7,680 bases of DNA from Pseudomonadota bacterium (GCA_023431725.1 JAEYVN010000362.1:1-7680), one strand, 5' to 3'; counted from the stretch's first letter, positions 1 to 6,700 are shown. The notes: generated by a model not told the origin, from the sequence alone. Numbers and translations: made by a program.

Positions 1-104
1 CCGCCTTGGCCGCCCTGTTGCTGGGGCAAGCCTCCGCGGCTGCCGGGTATGGACTGACCCTGTGCTCCCAGGAATTGATCGAGCAGGCGTTTGGCGTCGA
101 ACAT
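1..104 (-). CDS. DUF533 / TerB-like inner-membrane protein, N-terminal fragment
   Basis: Only the first 34 codons are present; the gene continues past the left edge. The visible protein begins MFDAKRLLDQFLGAQ and passes into a Gly/Gln/Ser-rich stretch. That opening resembles the start of DUF533 (YebE-like, 'tellurite resistance TerB family') proteins of rhizobia as I remember them. In that family a short N-terminal helix is followed by a low-complexity linker, a glycine-rich hydrophobic segment and a helical TerB-like domain, none of which can be seen here. The start is supported by a GGAGA ribosome-binding site at 110-114, five bases before the ATG. It lies 114 bp beyond the rppH stop on the same strand, so it may be cotranscribed or have its own promoter. 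The function of the family is poorly defined, and the family call rests on few residues. Confidence 0.55.
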   Translation of the reverse strand, partial: MFDAKRLLDQFLGAQGQSIPGSRGGLPQQQGGQG

Positions 105-218
105 GATCGTCTCCGTTGAACCGAAGATGAACTATGTGTGCGCGTTGTCGACTTCGCGGCGTTTCGATGCGGCGAATTGCCCCGCCGGACATCTACGTTG
201 TCACGCGACGAAGCCGCC
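105..218. other. Intergenic gap between rppH and the DUF533-like gene
   Basis: This 114 bp gap holds the GGAGA ribosome-binding site of the downstream gene (110-114). A weak 5 bp inverted repeat (CGGCG at 170-174 with CGCCG at 183-187) has no T-run after it, so I do not call a terminator. I see no convincing promoter. Confidence 0.5.
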
Positions 219-722
219 CTACGCGAAGCGCGAAAATTCCTTCACCACCGCTTCATAGACCGGGCGTTTGAACGGGATGATCAACGAAGGAAGATTGCGC
301 ATCGGCTCCCAGCGCCATTCCACAAATTCGGGCTTGTGTCCGCCGACCGGATTGAGAATGTTGATTTCCTTTTCGTTGCCGGTGAAGCGCAGCGCAAACC
401 ACTTCTGCTTCTGGCCGCGATATTTTCCTTTCCAGGCCTGGCCGGCAATGTTGGCAGGGATGTCATAGGTGAGCCAGTCGGACATCTCGCCCAGCTTCGT
501 GACCGAACGCATGCTGGTCTCTTCGGCAAGTTCGCGTAATGCCGCGTCGTAAAGATCCTCGCCTTCGTCGACACCGCCTTGCGGCATCTGCCATGAGTGA
601 ATGGCATCGACGTGTTCCGGACCCTCGGTGCGGCGACCGATGAATACCTGACCCGCACCGTTAAGCACCATCATGCCGACGCAGGGGCGATAGGGCAGCT
701 TCTCGAAGTCTTCCTTTTTCAT
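219..722 (-). CDS. rppH: RNA pyrophosphohydrolase (Nudix hydrolase), RppH/NudH
   Basis: This 167-residue cytoplasmic Nudix enzyme is of normal family length. The family converts 5'-triphosphorylated RNA to the monophosphate, which triggers RNase E-type decay; alphaproteobacterial members can also hydrolyse diadenosine polyphosphates. The Nudix box is clear: QMPQGG at residues 45-50, then G49-x5-E55-x7-R63-E64-L-A-E67-E68, with the metal-binding glutamates present. The usual glycine after the box's EE is a serine (S70), which I recall as common in relatives. [13 protein letters not shown] (97-109) and the EFVEWRW segment (132-138) are further RppH signatures. I chose the ATG at 722 because [16 protein letters not shown] matches the usual N-terminus. 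The frame stays open to 995, but that part reads through repeats. The start has only a weak ribosome-binding site. Expression is probably separate from the upstream gene. Confidence 0.93.
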   Translation of the reverse strand: MKKEDFEKLPYRPCVGMMVLNGAGQVFIGRRTEGPEHVDAIHSWQMPQGGVDEGEDLYDAALRELAEETSMRSVTKLGEMSDWLTYDIPANIAGQAWKGKYRGQKQKWFALRFTGNEKEINILNPVGGHKPEFVEWRWEPMRNLPSLIIPFKRPVYEAVVKEFSRFA

Positions 723-752
723 GCCGACGTTCTGCCGGGCGTCTGTGTCATT

Positions 753-794
753 TGCAAGAAGGTGGAAGTGCAAGAAGGTGGAAGTGCAAGAAGG
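753..794. repeat. 16 bp tandem repeat, about 2.6 copies, upstream of rppH
   Basis: The plus-strand unit TGCAAGAAGGTGGAAG occurs at 753-768 and 769-784, with a partial third copy (TGCAAGAAGG) at 785-794. The copies are identical over the shared length. The unit is not a multiple of three and lies 31 bp upstream of the rppH start codon, so it is non-coding leader or promoter DNA. On the transcribed strand each unit presents TTGCA at 16 bp spacing. Confidence 0.9.
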
Positions 795-827
795 CTGCGC
801 ACGGACTTGATTTAGAAACACGCAGTC

Positions 828-907
828 AAAAACCTTGTCGTCCCCGCGCAGGCGGGACCCATACGCCGCAGCCTTTCTGCAGCGTCCCCGCCTGCGCGGG
901 GACGACA
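828..907 (-). terminator. Possible intrinsic terminator of the YibQ-like gene, formed by the palindromic repeat
   Basis: Read on the minus strand, the hairpin starts 9 nt after the stop codon of the YibQ-like gene (stop at 917-919). Three bases after the hairpin comes a run of five T (828-832 on the plus strand is AAAAA). The 21 bp GC-rich stem is much longer than usual, the loop is 30 nt and the T-run is short. Termination is therefore plausible but unproven. Confidence 0.45.
836..907. repeat. REP-like palindromic repeat pair with a 21 bp perfect inverted repeat
   Basis: Positions 836-856 and 887-907 are perfect reverse complements (21 bp arms) around a 30 nt loop. The right half contains its own hairpin: GTCCCCGC at 884-891 and GCGGGGAC at 896-903 around CTGC. 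The left half (840-858) is the same element in inverted orientation with one G missing from the G run. GTCCCCGCctgcGCGGGGAC-type elements are dispersed in genomes of this bacterial group, from memory, so this looks like a doublet of a short interspersed palindrome. Confidence 0.85.
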
Positions 908-916
908 GATATGGGG

Positions 917-2104
917 TCAGCTCGATCGCGCCTTCAAGGCGACGGCGCTGACCGGCACCAGTGTGATACCCCGGCTTTGCGCCGCTTTCGCCCATCGCGC
1001 GATCCGGTCAATGCTGGCCGGCAAAGCGGAAGAATAGCCGACGACAAGCCCGCGCTCGCGTGCTGTCGATTCAAGTCGCCGCAACGCATTGTCGATCTCC
1101 GCTGCGCTCGGCACGGCATCGATGGTGACGTCCGACTTCACGAAGGACAGCTTGTTGGCGCCGGCGATCTGCGCGGCGGCGCTGCGCGGTGACGAGGCGT
1201 CATCGACATAGATCAGGCCGCGCCGTGACACTTCGCGAAGGATGGGCGCAATCGCGCCATCCGAGGCCGTGAAGCGTGAGCCCATGTAATTGGTGATGCC
1301 GACATAGCCCTGCATGCGGCTGAACAGCCAATGCAGACGATCGATATTCTGGTCAGCGGAGAGGGTCGTCAGAAGCGTCTGCGGGCCCGGATCATTGTTC
1401 GGATAGTCGAACGGCTCCATCGGCACCTGCAGAAGCACTTCATGCCCCTTGTCGCGGGCCCGGCCGACCAGAGTTTCAAGCTCGCTGCCATAAGGCGTGA
1501 ACGCGAAGGTCACCGTGTTCGGCAGCTTCGATAACGCGTCGGCGGTGCTGGATGTGCTGACACCAAGCCCGCCAATGATGATGGCGATTTGCGGCCCGTC
1601 GGGATTACCTTTTTCCGTTGCCGCGACCTTGCGCGCATAGGCATCCGCAGGACGCGTGCCGTCCGGCGCGATGCGGGGAATCTGCCCGTGACGCGACGCC
1701 TCGAGCAGACGCGTCTCGGCAGGAGTGCGCTTGCTGTCGGTCGTGTTCGGGATTGTGACTTCCTGCCGCTTGCCACTCGACCCGTCGATGATGGTGATGG
1801 TCGTGCCGGCTGGTCGCTCCGGCTGGGCGGCGGCCTGTTCCTGTTTCGGCGCGTCGGATTTCGGAGTCGGTTTGGGCCTTGCGGCTTCAAGCGTCTCTGC
1901 CGCCGTCACCAGTACTTTGGCATGCGGCTCCCCGCCCAGCGGATCCTGCGCAATGATCGCCCAAAGGACGAAGGCCCCGAGGACGGCGGCCAGAGCACCG
2001 GCAATGCTGCGGGTGACAATTCCTGATGATGCGAACCGTCGCGGTTTATCGGGGTTTTGGCCGAGAGGTTTGTTCAGATCATCCACGGCCCAATTGCCCA
2101 GCAT
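917..2104 (-). CDS. Divergent polysaccharide deacetylase family protein (YibQ-like, membrane-anchored)
   Basis: The 395-residue protein has a short cytoplasmic N-terminus and one membrane segment at about residues 29-51, ending before DPLGGEP. A Pro/Ala/Lys-rich periplasmic linker follows (about 55-165), including [18 protein letters not shown]. The C-terminal domain (about 171-392) matches the 'divergent polysaccharide deacetylase' family (Pfam Polysacc_deac_2, E. coli YibQ), with [12 protein letters not shown] (224-235), the DPGPQTLLT segment (238-246), NYMGSRFT (272-279) and [10 protein letters not shown] (299-308). Canonical members carry a DD pair, an NHMGS motif and a GHPHP motif; here these read IGGLG (177-181), NYMGS and GYSSALP (356-362). 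An active metal site is therefore doubtful. The family's substrate is unknown; context suggests cell-wall work. The start could be the ATG at 2104 or a GTG at 2086; neither has a strong ribosome-binding site. The terminator after ctpA suggests separate transcription. Confidence 0.88.
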   Translation of the reverse strand: MLGNWAVDDLNKPLGQNPDKPRRFASSGIVTRSIAGALAAVLGAFVLWAIIAQDPLGGEPHAKVLVTAAETLEAARPKPTPKSDAPKQEQAAAQPERPAGTTITIIDGSSGKRQEVTIPNTTDSKRTPAETRLLEASRHGQIPRIAPDGTRPADAYARKVAATEKGNPDGPQIAIIIGGLGVSTSSTADALSKLPNTVTFAFTPYGSELETLVGRARDKGHEVLLQVPMEPFDYPNNDPGPQTLLTTLSADQNIDRLHWLFSRMQGYVGITNYMGSRFTASDGAIAPILREVSRRGLIYVDDASSPRSAAAQIAGANKLSFVKSDVTIDAVPSAAEIDNALRRLESTARERGLVVGYSSALPASIDRIARWAKAAQSRGITLVPVSAVALKARSS

Positions 2105-2155
2105 CGATCAGGTGAATGGCGTGTCGTGCAGCAACGCGTTCCGCCACTGCTGCGA

Positions 2156-2185
2156 ATCATACCTCAAGTCTAGCACGAGCTTGAT
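2156..2185 (-). promoter_or_regulatory. Candidate promoter for the YibQ-like gene
   Basis: On the minus strand a TATGAT box (2156-2161) matches the -10 consensus at five of six positions and would place the transcript start about 45 nt before the ATG. The -35 region at 17-18 bp spacing (around 2179-2185, TCAAGC or ATCAAG) is poor. A promoter is expected between the ctpA terminator and this gene, which is the main reason for listing it. Confidence 0.3.
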
Positions 2186-2216
2186 TCCTCAGGCGTAAAC
2201 CGCCGGGCTCCGGGGA

Positions 2217-2253
2217 CGAAAAAGAAACGGGGCGATCCGCAGACCGCCCCGTT
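2217..2253 (-). terminator. Intrinsic terminator of the ctpA transcription unit
   Basis: A perfect 9 bp stem (2226-2234 AACGGGGCG with 2245-2253 CGCCCCGTT) encloses a 10 nt loop. On the minus strand it is followed at once by TTTCTTTTT (ending at 2219). It begins 25 nt after the ctpA stop codon. This is a textbook Rho-independent terminator and the likely end of the unit that includes envC and ctpA. Confidence 0.9.
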
Positions 2254-2278
2254 CGTATGTCGTTGGCTATCGAAGCAA

Positions 2279-3622
2279 TTACTGCTTCGGCGCTTCCGCC
2301 CGCTTGCCGCTCGGCGGGAAGGCCGAGTTGGTGACGGTGCCACGCAGCAGGTCCGCCGCCATCTTCAGTGCCTTGTCGTCCTTCGGATCCGGCGGGATGT
2401 AGGACTGTGAGCCCGTCTGCTCGTCGCCATCGGCCTTGAGGTGGCCACGCAGCGAGGATTCACCCTTGGTGTCCGAGCGCGCCTTCAGATCATCGGGCAC
2501 GTCCTGCAGCACTTCGATATCCGGCGAAATGCCCTTTGCCTGGATCGACTTGCCCGACGGCGTGTAGTAGCGCGCCGTGGTCAGCCGCAGGGCACCGTTG
2601 CCGGCCCCGAGCGGGATGATGGTCTGCACCGAGCCCTTGCCGAACGAACGGGTGCCGAGCACGGTCGCCCGCTTGTGGTCCTGCAGCGCGCCGGCCACGA
2701 TTTCCGAAGCCGAAGCCGAGCCGCCATTGACCAGCACGATGATCGGCTTGCCCTTGGTCAGATCACCAGCGCGCGCATTGAAGCGCTGGGTTTCCTCGAC
2801 ATTGCGTCCACGGGTCGAGACGATCTCGCCGCGCTCCAGGAACACGTCCGACACCGAGATCGCCTGATCGAGCAGGCCGCCCGGATTGTTGCGAAGGTCG
2901 ATGATGTAGCCTTTCAGCTTGTCGGCCGGGAGCTGAGCGGTCAGAGCGGCGATCGCCTTCTTCAGGCCATCGGTCGTCTGTTCGTTGAACTGGGTCAGCT
3001 TGATGTAGGCGACGTCATCGCCCTGCGTGTTCGAACGCACGGCACGCACGCGAATGATGTCGCGGGTGATCGCGATTTCGAGCGGCTTGTCCTGACCCTT
3101 GCGCATCACGCGCAGCTTGATCTTGGTGTTGACCGGCCCACGCATCTTTTCGACGGCCTGGTTCAGGGTCAGGCCCTGGACAGCTTCGTCGTCGAGGTGA
3201 GTGATCACGTCATTGGCCTGGATGCCGGCCTTGGCGGCAGGCGTTTCGTCGATCGGCGACACGACCTTCACGAGGCCGTCTTCCATGGTCACTTCGATAC
3301 CAAGACCGCCGAATTCACCGCGCGTCTGGATCTGCATGTCACGGAAGCTCTTGCCGTCCATGTAGCTCGAATGCGGATCGAGTCCGGCGAGCATGCCGTT
3401 GATCGCAGTCTCGACCAGCTTCGCATCCTCCGGCTTCTCGACATAGTCTGAGCGAACCCGCTCGAACACGTCACCGAACAAGTTCAGATTGCGGTAGGTG
3501 TCCGACGACGCGGCGGCGTTTGCGCTCATGCCGGCAAACATAATGCGGGGTTGCACCGCGACCAGCGTCAGGGCTGCGCCTGCCGCCGCTCCAATGAGGA
3601 CGAGGAATGTCTTGCGCATCAT
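2279..3622 (-). CDS. ctpA: Carboxy-terminal processing protease, peptidase family S41
   Basis: This 447-residue periplasmic serine protease cleaves substrates near their C-termini. Residues 1-37 form a signal peptide or membrane anchor (hydrophobic core FLVLIGAAAGAALTLVAV, then ANAAA). A helical N-terminal region (about 41-95) with GLDPHSSYM (80-88) precedes a PDZ domain (about 100-180, starting GGLGIEV). The S41 core follows, with YIIDLRNNPGGLLD (239-252). The catalytic Ser-Lys dyad reads as Ser304 in GGSASASEI and Lys329 in SFGKGSVQ, with Gln333 four residues on, the spacing seen in Prc and the D1-processing protease. The C-terminal tail (about 372-447) is charged and includes SYIPPDPKDDKAL, which I recall as typical of alphaproteobacterial members. 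The start overlaps the envC stop by four bases, with GAGAAGG (3630-3636) seven bases upstream, so translation is probably coupled. In Pseudomonas aeruginosa a related CtpA degrades peptidoglycan hydrolases; a similar role here is inferred. Confidence 0.95.
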   Translation of the reverse strand: MMRKTFLVLIGAAAGAALTLVAVQPRIMFAGMSANAAASSDTYRNLNLFGDVFERVRSDYVEKPEDAKLVETAINGMLAGLDPHSSYMDGKSFRDMQIQTRGEFGGLGIEVTMEDGLVKVVSPIDETPAAKAGIQANDVITHLDDEAVQGLTLNQAVEKMRGPVNTKIKLRVMRKGQDKPLEIAITRDIIRVRAVRSNTQGDDVAYIKLTQFNEQTTDGLKKAIAALTAQLPADKLKGYIIDLRNNPGGLLDQAISVSDVFLERGEIVSTRGRNVEETQRFNARAGDLTKGKPIIVLVNGGSASASEIVAGALQDHKRATVLGTRSFGKGSVQTIIPLGAGNGALRLTTARYYTPSGKSIQAKGISPDIEVLQDVPDDLKARSDTKGESSLRGHLKADGDEQTGSQSYIPPDPKDDKALKMAADLLRGTVTNSAFPPSGKRAEAPKQ

Positions 3623-4998
3623 CCGCGGACCTTCTCACTTTCTTTCTTGGCCCACCACGGGCCGCTATCGACGGGTGTCCCGTCTTTTCGAAATTCAACG
3701 TAAAGCACCGGCTGACTCGCTCCGACAGAAGACGTTGCCGCTACTTGCGCTGTGCCGCTCCCCATTGCTGCGACTGGTTCGCCGGTCAGCACGAATTGTC
3801 CGATTTCGACGGAAATCCGGTCCATGCCGGCCAGTACAACATGATATCCGCCGCCAGCATTCAGGATCAAGAGTTGCCCATAGGATCGGAACGGGCCAGC
3901 ATAGACAACCCAACCATCGCAGGGGGCGGTGACCTGTGCGCCGGCACGCGTGGCGATCGATATCCCACGTTCGGTTCCGCCAATGCCGTCATTTGCACCG
4001 AAGTCGCGAATTTTTATGCCGTTTGCCGGCATCGGCAGCAATCCGCGCGCTGATGAAAACGTGATCGCAGGCGAGAGCCGGCCAGGATCGCTGAGGGCGG
4101 CGAGCGATGGTTTGCTCGCGCTCTTTTGATCGTCAGGCAGCGCGGCGAGCTTGGCCGCGCGGGCGGCACTCTCCAGACCCTGTTCAAGTCTCGCGACAAG
4201 ATCCTTGAGGTTATCGACCTGCTTGGCGAGGCCGCCGGCCTGGGCGCGCTGTTTCTCCAGCGCTTCCTCTGATGCGGCTTGTTGCCTGGCTCGTTCCTCG
4301 ACCAGCAGATTCATGCGGGCCTGATCGTCCGACAATGACTTCAGATCGCCGGTCAGTCTGGTCCGTTCGGTTGCGATGTCCGTTCGCAGTTTTTGCAGGT
4401 GGGTCAGATCGGTCGCGAGGCGATCGGCCTGCGTGCGCATTTCCGGCACGACGGCGCCGAGGACGATCGCACTCCGGATCGTCTTCGCCGCATCATCCGG
4501 GCTGACGAGCAAAGCCGGCGGCGGCCGCCGCCCCATCCGCTGCAGGGCCGCCAGCACCTCGGCAATCTCATCACGGCGCTCGTTCAGCGACTGGCGCAAT
4601 TTGCCTTCCTGCTCTTCCAACGGTGCGATCCGGCTTTCGGTCACCGACAGACGGCCCTCGATGTCCCGCATGCGCGCGGCCGTGGCGATCAAATCCGCGT
4701 TCAACTTTTTTCGGTCGTTGCCGAAACTCTCGATTTCGGACCGCAGCCGGGCCTCGGTCTCGCTCGCCCGTTTCTGCTCGTTGCGGGCCGCTTCCAGTTC
4801 CCGCTCCCGTGCCTTCAGGATCTCATGATCATCCTGCGTCTCGAGGGCAGTTTTTGCCTGCGGGCGTTCACTCTGGGCAAATACAGCCGCATTTCCGCCG
4901 CTCATGGCGGCAGCCAGAAGCACGGCCCCGGCAGCCAGCCGGCCCAAGACAGGCGATTTCGTTTGCGACCCGATCATTCGGTCCCGTTCATGCCCCAC
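3619..4998 (-). CDS. envC: EnvC-like murein hydrolase activator (coiled coil plus degenerate LytM/M23 domain)
   Basis: The 459-residue secreted protein has a signal peptide (hydrophobic stretch about 19-38, probable cleavage after VFA near residue 41). Long coiled coils span about 54-155 and 185-285, separated by the EnvC-type segment RRPPPALLVSPDDA (157-170) with RSAIVLGAVVPEM. The C-terminal LytM/M23 domain spans about 325-450. Its zinc-binding residues are missing: the HxxxD site reads ERGISIA (343-349) and the final HxH reads LYVEFRKDG (432-440). E. coli EnvC, which activates amidases AmiA and AmiB at the division site rather than cutting peptidoglycan itself, is degenerate in the same way. 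Activator is therefore the better call than endopeptidase. The start used is GTG at 4998, with AGAAGG at 5007-5012 eight bases upstream; an in-frame ATG at 4977 would remove seven residues and keep the signal peptide. The stop overlaps the ctpA start (ATGA). Confidence 0.88.
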   Translation of the reverse strand: MGHERDRMIGSQTKSPVLGRLAAGAVLLAAAMSGGNAAVFAQSERPQAKTALETQDDHEILKARERELEAARNEQKRASETEARLRSEIESFGNDRKKLNADLIATAARMRDIEGRLSVTESRIAPLEEQEGKLRQSLNERRDEIAEVLAALQRMGRRPPPALLVSPDDAAKTIRSAIVLGAVVPEMRTQADRLATDLTHLQKLRTDIATERTRLTGDLKSLSDDQARMNLLVEERARQQAASEEALEKQRAQAGGLAKQVDNLKDLVARLEQGLESAARAAKLAALPDDQKSASKPSLAALSDPGRLSPAITFSSARGLLPMPANGIKIRDFGANDGIGGTERGISIATRAGAQVTAPCDGWVVYAGPFRSYGQLLILNAGGGYHVVLAGMDRISVEIGQFVLTGEPVAAMGSGTAQVAATSSVGASQPVLYVEFRKDGTPVDSGPWWAKKESEKVRG

Positions 4999-5006
4999 AA
5001 TCGCGG

Positions 5007-5012
5007 CCTTCT
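5007..5012 (-). promoter_or_regulatory. Ribosome-binding site favouring the GTG start of the envC-like gene
   Basis: AGAAGG on the minus strand lies eight bases upstream of the GTG at 4998. The competing ATG at 4977 has only a GGGAC-like sequence three bases away. This supports the GTG start. Confidence 0.6.
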
Positions 5013-5040
5013 TGTGCCTTTTTGCCGCAGTCGGGTGCTT

Positions 5041-5520
5041 TTATTCGCGGTGATATGGGTGCCCGGACAGAATTGTGACAGCCCTGTACAGCTGCTCCAA
5101 AAGCATAATCCGGACCATTTGGTGGGGCCAGGTCGCAGCCCCAAAGCCGAGCACCGTTTTGGCCTTGGATCGGAGGCTTTCGGCCAGCCCGTCCGCCCCG
5201 CCGATGACAAAAGCGACGCCTCGGCCGTCATCGCGCCACTGCCCGAGAAAATCAGCGAAGACGGCGCTGCTGATCGAATCGCCCCGCTCGTCCAGAAGCA
5301 CGATCACCGAGTCGTCCGGAATGACATTGGCGATCGCGATGGCTTCCTCGAGCTTGCGGCGGTCGGCGTCCTGCGCCCGGCTTTCGCGGATCTCGACGAT
5401 CTCGATGTCGCGTATGCCGATATTACGCCCAGCCTGTAGCGCGCGTTTGAGATAGCGCGCGGCAAGGTCTGCTTCCGCGCCCTTCTTCATGCGCCCGACC
5501 GCGAGCACCAGCACGCGCAT
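5041..5520 (-). CDS. rlmH: 23S rRNA (pseudouridine1915-N3)-methyltransferase RlmH
   Basis: This 159-residue protein has the normal family length and is recognisable throughout. RlmH is a small dimeric SPOUT methyltransferase that uses S-adenosylmethionine to methylate pseudouridine 1915 (E. coli numbering) in helix 69 of 23S rRNA on assembled 70S ribosomes. Visible signatures are the N-terminal MRVLVLAVGRMKKG, LLDERGD (75-81), the cofactor-binding loop FVIGGADGL (104-112), and the C-terminal knot WPHQMVRIMLLEQLYRA (131-147) ending in the family hallmark SGHPYHRE (152-159). The start is secure, with a strong AAGGAG (5526-5531) five bases before the ATG. It follows rsfS by 16 bp and precedes the envC-like gene by 42 bp. 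The pairing with rsfS, which also acts on the ribosome, is a common bacterial arrangement. Confidence 0.97.
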   Translation of the reverse strand: MRVLVLAVGRMKKGAEADLAARYLKRALQAGRNIGIRDIEIVEIRESRAQDADRRKLEEAIAIANVIPDDSVIVLLDERGDSISSAVFADFLGQWRDDGRGVAFVIGGADGLAESLRSKAKTVLGFGAATWPHQMVRIMLLEQLYRAVTILSGHPYHRE

Positions 5521-5525
5521 CGGAA

Positions 5526-5531
5526 CTCCTT
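5526..5531 (-). promoter_or_regulatory. Strong Shine-Dalgarno of rlmH
   Basis: AAGGAG, five bases before the ATG, is the best ribosome-binding site in the window. It lies in the 16 bp gap after the rsfS stop and implies independent initiation at rlmH within the polycistronic mRNA. Confidence 0.8.
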
Positions 5532-5536
5532 TGCGA

Positions 5537-6025
5537 TCAGCTCGACTTGCTTGGCGTCGCGGCCTTGTTGCCCGCCCACATCTTCTCGATCGCGTAGAAA
5601 TCGCGGACTTCCGGCCGGAAGACGTGAACGATCACATCGCCCGCGTCGATCAGCACCCAGTCGCAATGCGGCTGGCCCTGAACGCGGATGTTCTTCAGCC
5701 CGAATTTCTTCAGGTGCTCCACGACATCATCCGCGACGGCGCCGACGTGGCGGTTTGAACGCCCGGAGGCTACCACCATAAGGTCGGCAATCGAGGTCTT
5801 GTCGGTGAGGTCAATGGTGACGATGTCCTCTGCCTTCATCTCTTCAAGACGGTCGAGGACGATTTTCAAGGTTTCGGAGGCGTCACGCACCTCGGAAACA
5901 TTCTGCGGTACGACAGGTGCAGCAGCTACTTTTGCACGGGACCGCGCGGTCGCTTGTGTTGTCAGAGGCCCTTCCTTCTTACGGTTGCGCTCGATTTCAG
6001 ACTCAACGCTGTAGAATGTAGGCAT
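5537..6025 (-). CDS. rsfS: Ribosome silencing factor RsfS (Iojap/YbeB family)
   Basis: RsfS binds ribosomal protein L14 (uL14) on the 50S subunit and blocks joining with the 30S, lowering translation in starvation or stationary phase. The conserved domain covers about residues 50-151 of 162. It includes DIVTIDLTDKTSIADLMVVASG (from 67), SNRHVGAVADDV (90-101), the GQPHCDWVLIDAGDVIVHVF region (117-136) and RDFYAIEKMW (141-150). About 48 residues precede the domain, rich in Lys, Arg, Ala and Thr, so the protein is longer than the usual 105-120 residues. The ATG at 6025 lies 15 bp after the nadD stop but has no good ribosome-binding site. An in-frame CTG at 5965 sits just after an AAGGAAGG-like sequence, so the true N-terminus may be shorter. 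Position between nadD and rlmH is the classic arrangement. Confidence 0.93.
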   Translation of the reverse strand: MPTFYSVESEIERNRKKEGPLTTQATARSRAKVAAAPVVPQNVSEVRDASETLKIVLDRLEEMKAEDIVTIDLTDKTSIADLMVVASGRSNRHVGAVADDVVEHLKKFGLKNIRVQGQPHCDWVLIDAGDVIVHVFRPEVRDFYAIEKMWAGNKAATPSKSS

Positions 6026-6040
6026 GATGGGTAAAGACTT

Positions 6041-6700
6041 TCAATGCCCACCCTGCTCCTTTTCGGCCCGGATCCGGGTCGAGGACAGGTCGGACTTGAC
6101 CCCGTGCAGATAAGTCCAGGCTGGCGCTGGCAAAAGCGGCAAGCGCGATGCCTGGTTTTCGGGAACTCGAGCCTTGGCGAAACTGATGGCGGCCGGCCCG
6201 GACGCGGCCTTGAGGCTGAGGCCGCCGCGATCCACGACCGCGATCGGCAGCATCATGAAGATCTCGCGCCAGTGCTTCCAGTGGTGGAAGTCCTTCAGAT
6301 TGTCGGCGCCCATGATCCAGACGAAATGCGTGCCCGGCGATTCTTTCAGCAGCCATGAAATCGTATCGAAGGAATATTTCGCGGCGATGACAGCTTCGAA
6401 GCCGGTGACGTCGATGCGCGGATGATCCGCCATCGCCTGCGCCAAGGCGATGCGCTCCTCGAGCGGCGGCAGGATGCTCTTGTCCTTCAGCGGATTGCCC
6501 GGCGTCACCAGCCACCACAGCCGATCGAGCTGCAACTTCTTGATAGCCAGGAGGCTGACCGCGCGATGCGCTTCATGCGGCGGATTGAACGATCCGCCGA
6601 ACAAGCCGATCCGCATGCCTGGTCCATGCGGAGGCAGCGTCACACGGGCCTTTGTGACGCTCTTCACGAGCGTGCGCGTCGGACCATCGCCGGGCTTCAT
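6041..6700 (-). CDS. nadD: Nicotinate-nucleotide adenylyltransferase NadD
   Basis: NadD joins ATP and nicotinate mononucleotide to give deamido-NAD, a late step in NAD synthesis in the cytoplasm. With the start used here the protein is 219 residues. The nucleotidyltransferase signature GGSFNPPHEAH is at 35-45, with the ATP-binding histidines H42 and H45. WIMGADN is at 128-134 and the C-terminal SSTRIR (family [IL]SSTxIR) at 206-211. The start is uncertain. The ATG at 6700 follows the proA stop by 16 bp, while the ATG at 6616 (MRIGLFGG) would give the minimal domain. I prefer 6700 because relatives I remember also carry a short extension resembling LPPHGPGMRIG before the domain. Neither start has a clear ribosome-binding site, which would fit translational coupling to proA. 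The frame is open up to 6850 inside proA, but that is a shadow. Confidence 0.93.
   Translation of the reverse strand: MKPGDGPTRTLVKSVTKARVTLPPHGPGMRIGLFGGSFNPPHEAHRAVSLLAIKKLQLDRLWWLVTPGNPLKDKSILPPLEERIALAQAMADHPRIDVTGFEAVIAAKYSFDTISWLLKESPGTHFVWIMGADNLKDFHHWKHWREIFMMLPIAVVDRGGLSLKAASGPAAISFAKARVPENQASRLPLLPAPAWTYLHGVKSDLSSTRIRAEKEQGGH

Noticed and set aside
723..995. A 91-residue N-terminal extension of rppH in the same frame
   Set aside because: The extension translates the tandem repeat and the palindromic repeat (giving SPRRRG and SRLRGDD strings) and overlaps the 3' end of the YibQ-like gene. RppH homologues start at about [14 protein letters not shown].
2441..3451. A 336-codon open frame on the plus strand opposite ctpA
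   Set aside because: It is fully antisense to a well-supported protease gene, its translation matches no family I know, and long antisense frames are expected in GC-rich DNA.
4517..4532. A perfect 16 bp GC palindrome (GGCGGCGG followed by its complement)
   Set aside because: It lies within envC and is explained by Arg and Pro codons in the conserved RRPPPALL segment, with no T-run or other regulatory context.
4393..5439. A 348-codon open frame on the plus strand across envC and rlmH
   Set aside because: It runs antisense to two recognisable genes and the gap between them, with no ribosome-binding site or recognisable domain. It is a GC-driven shadow.
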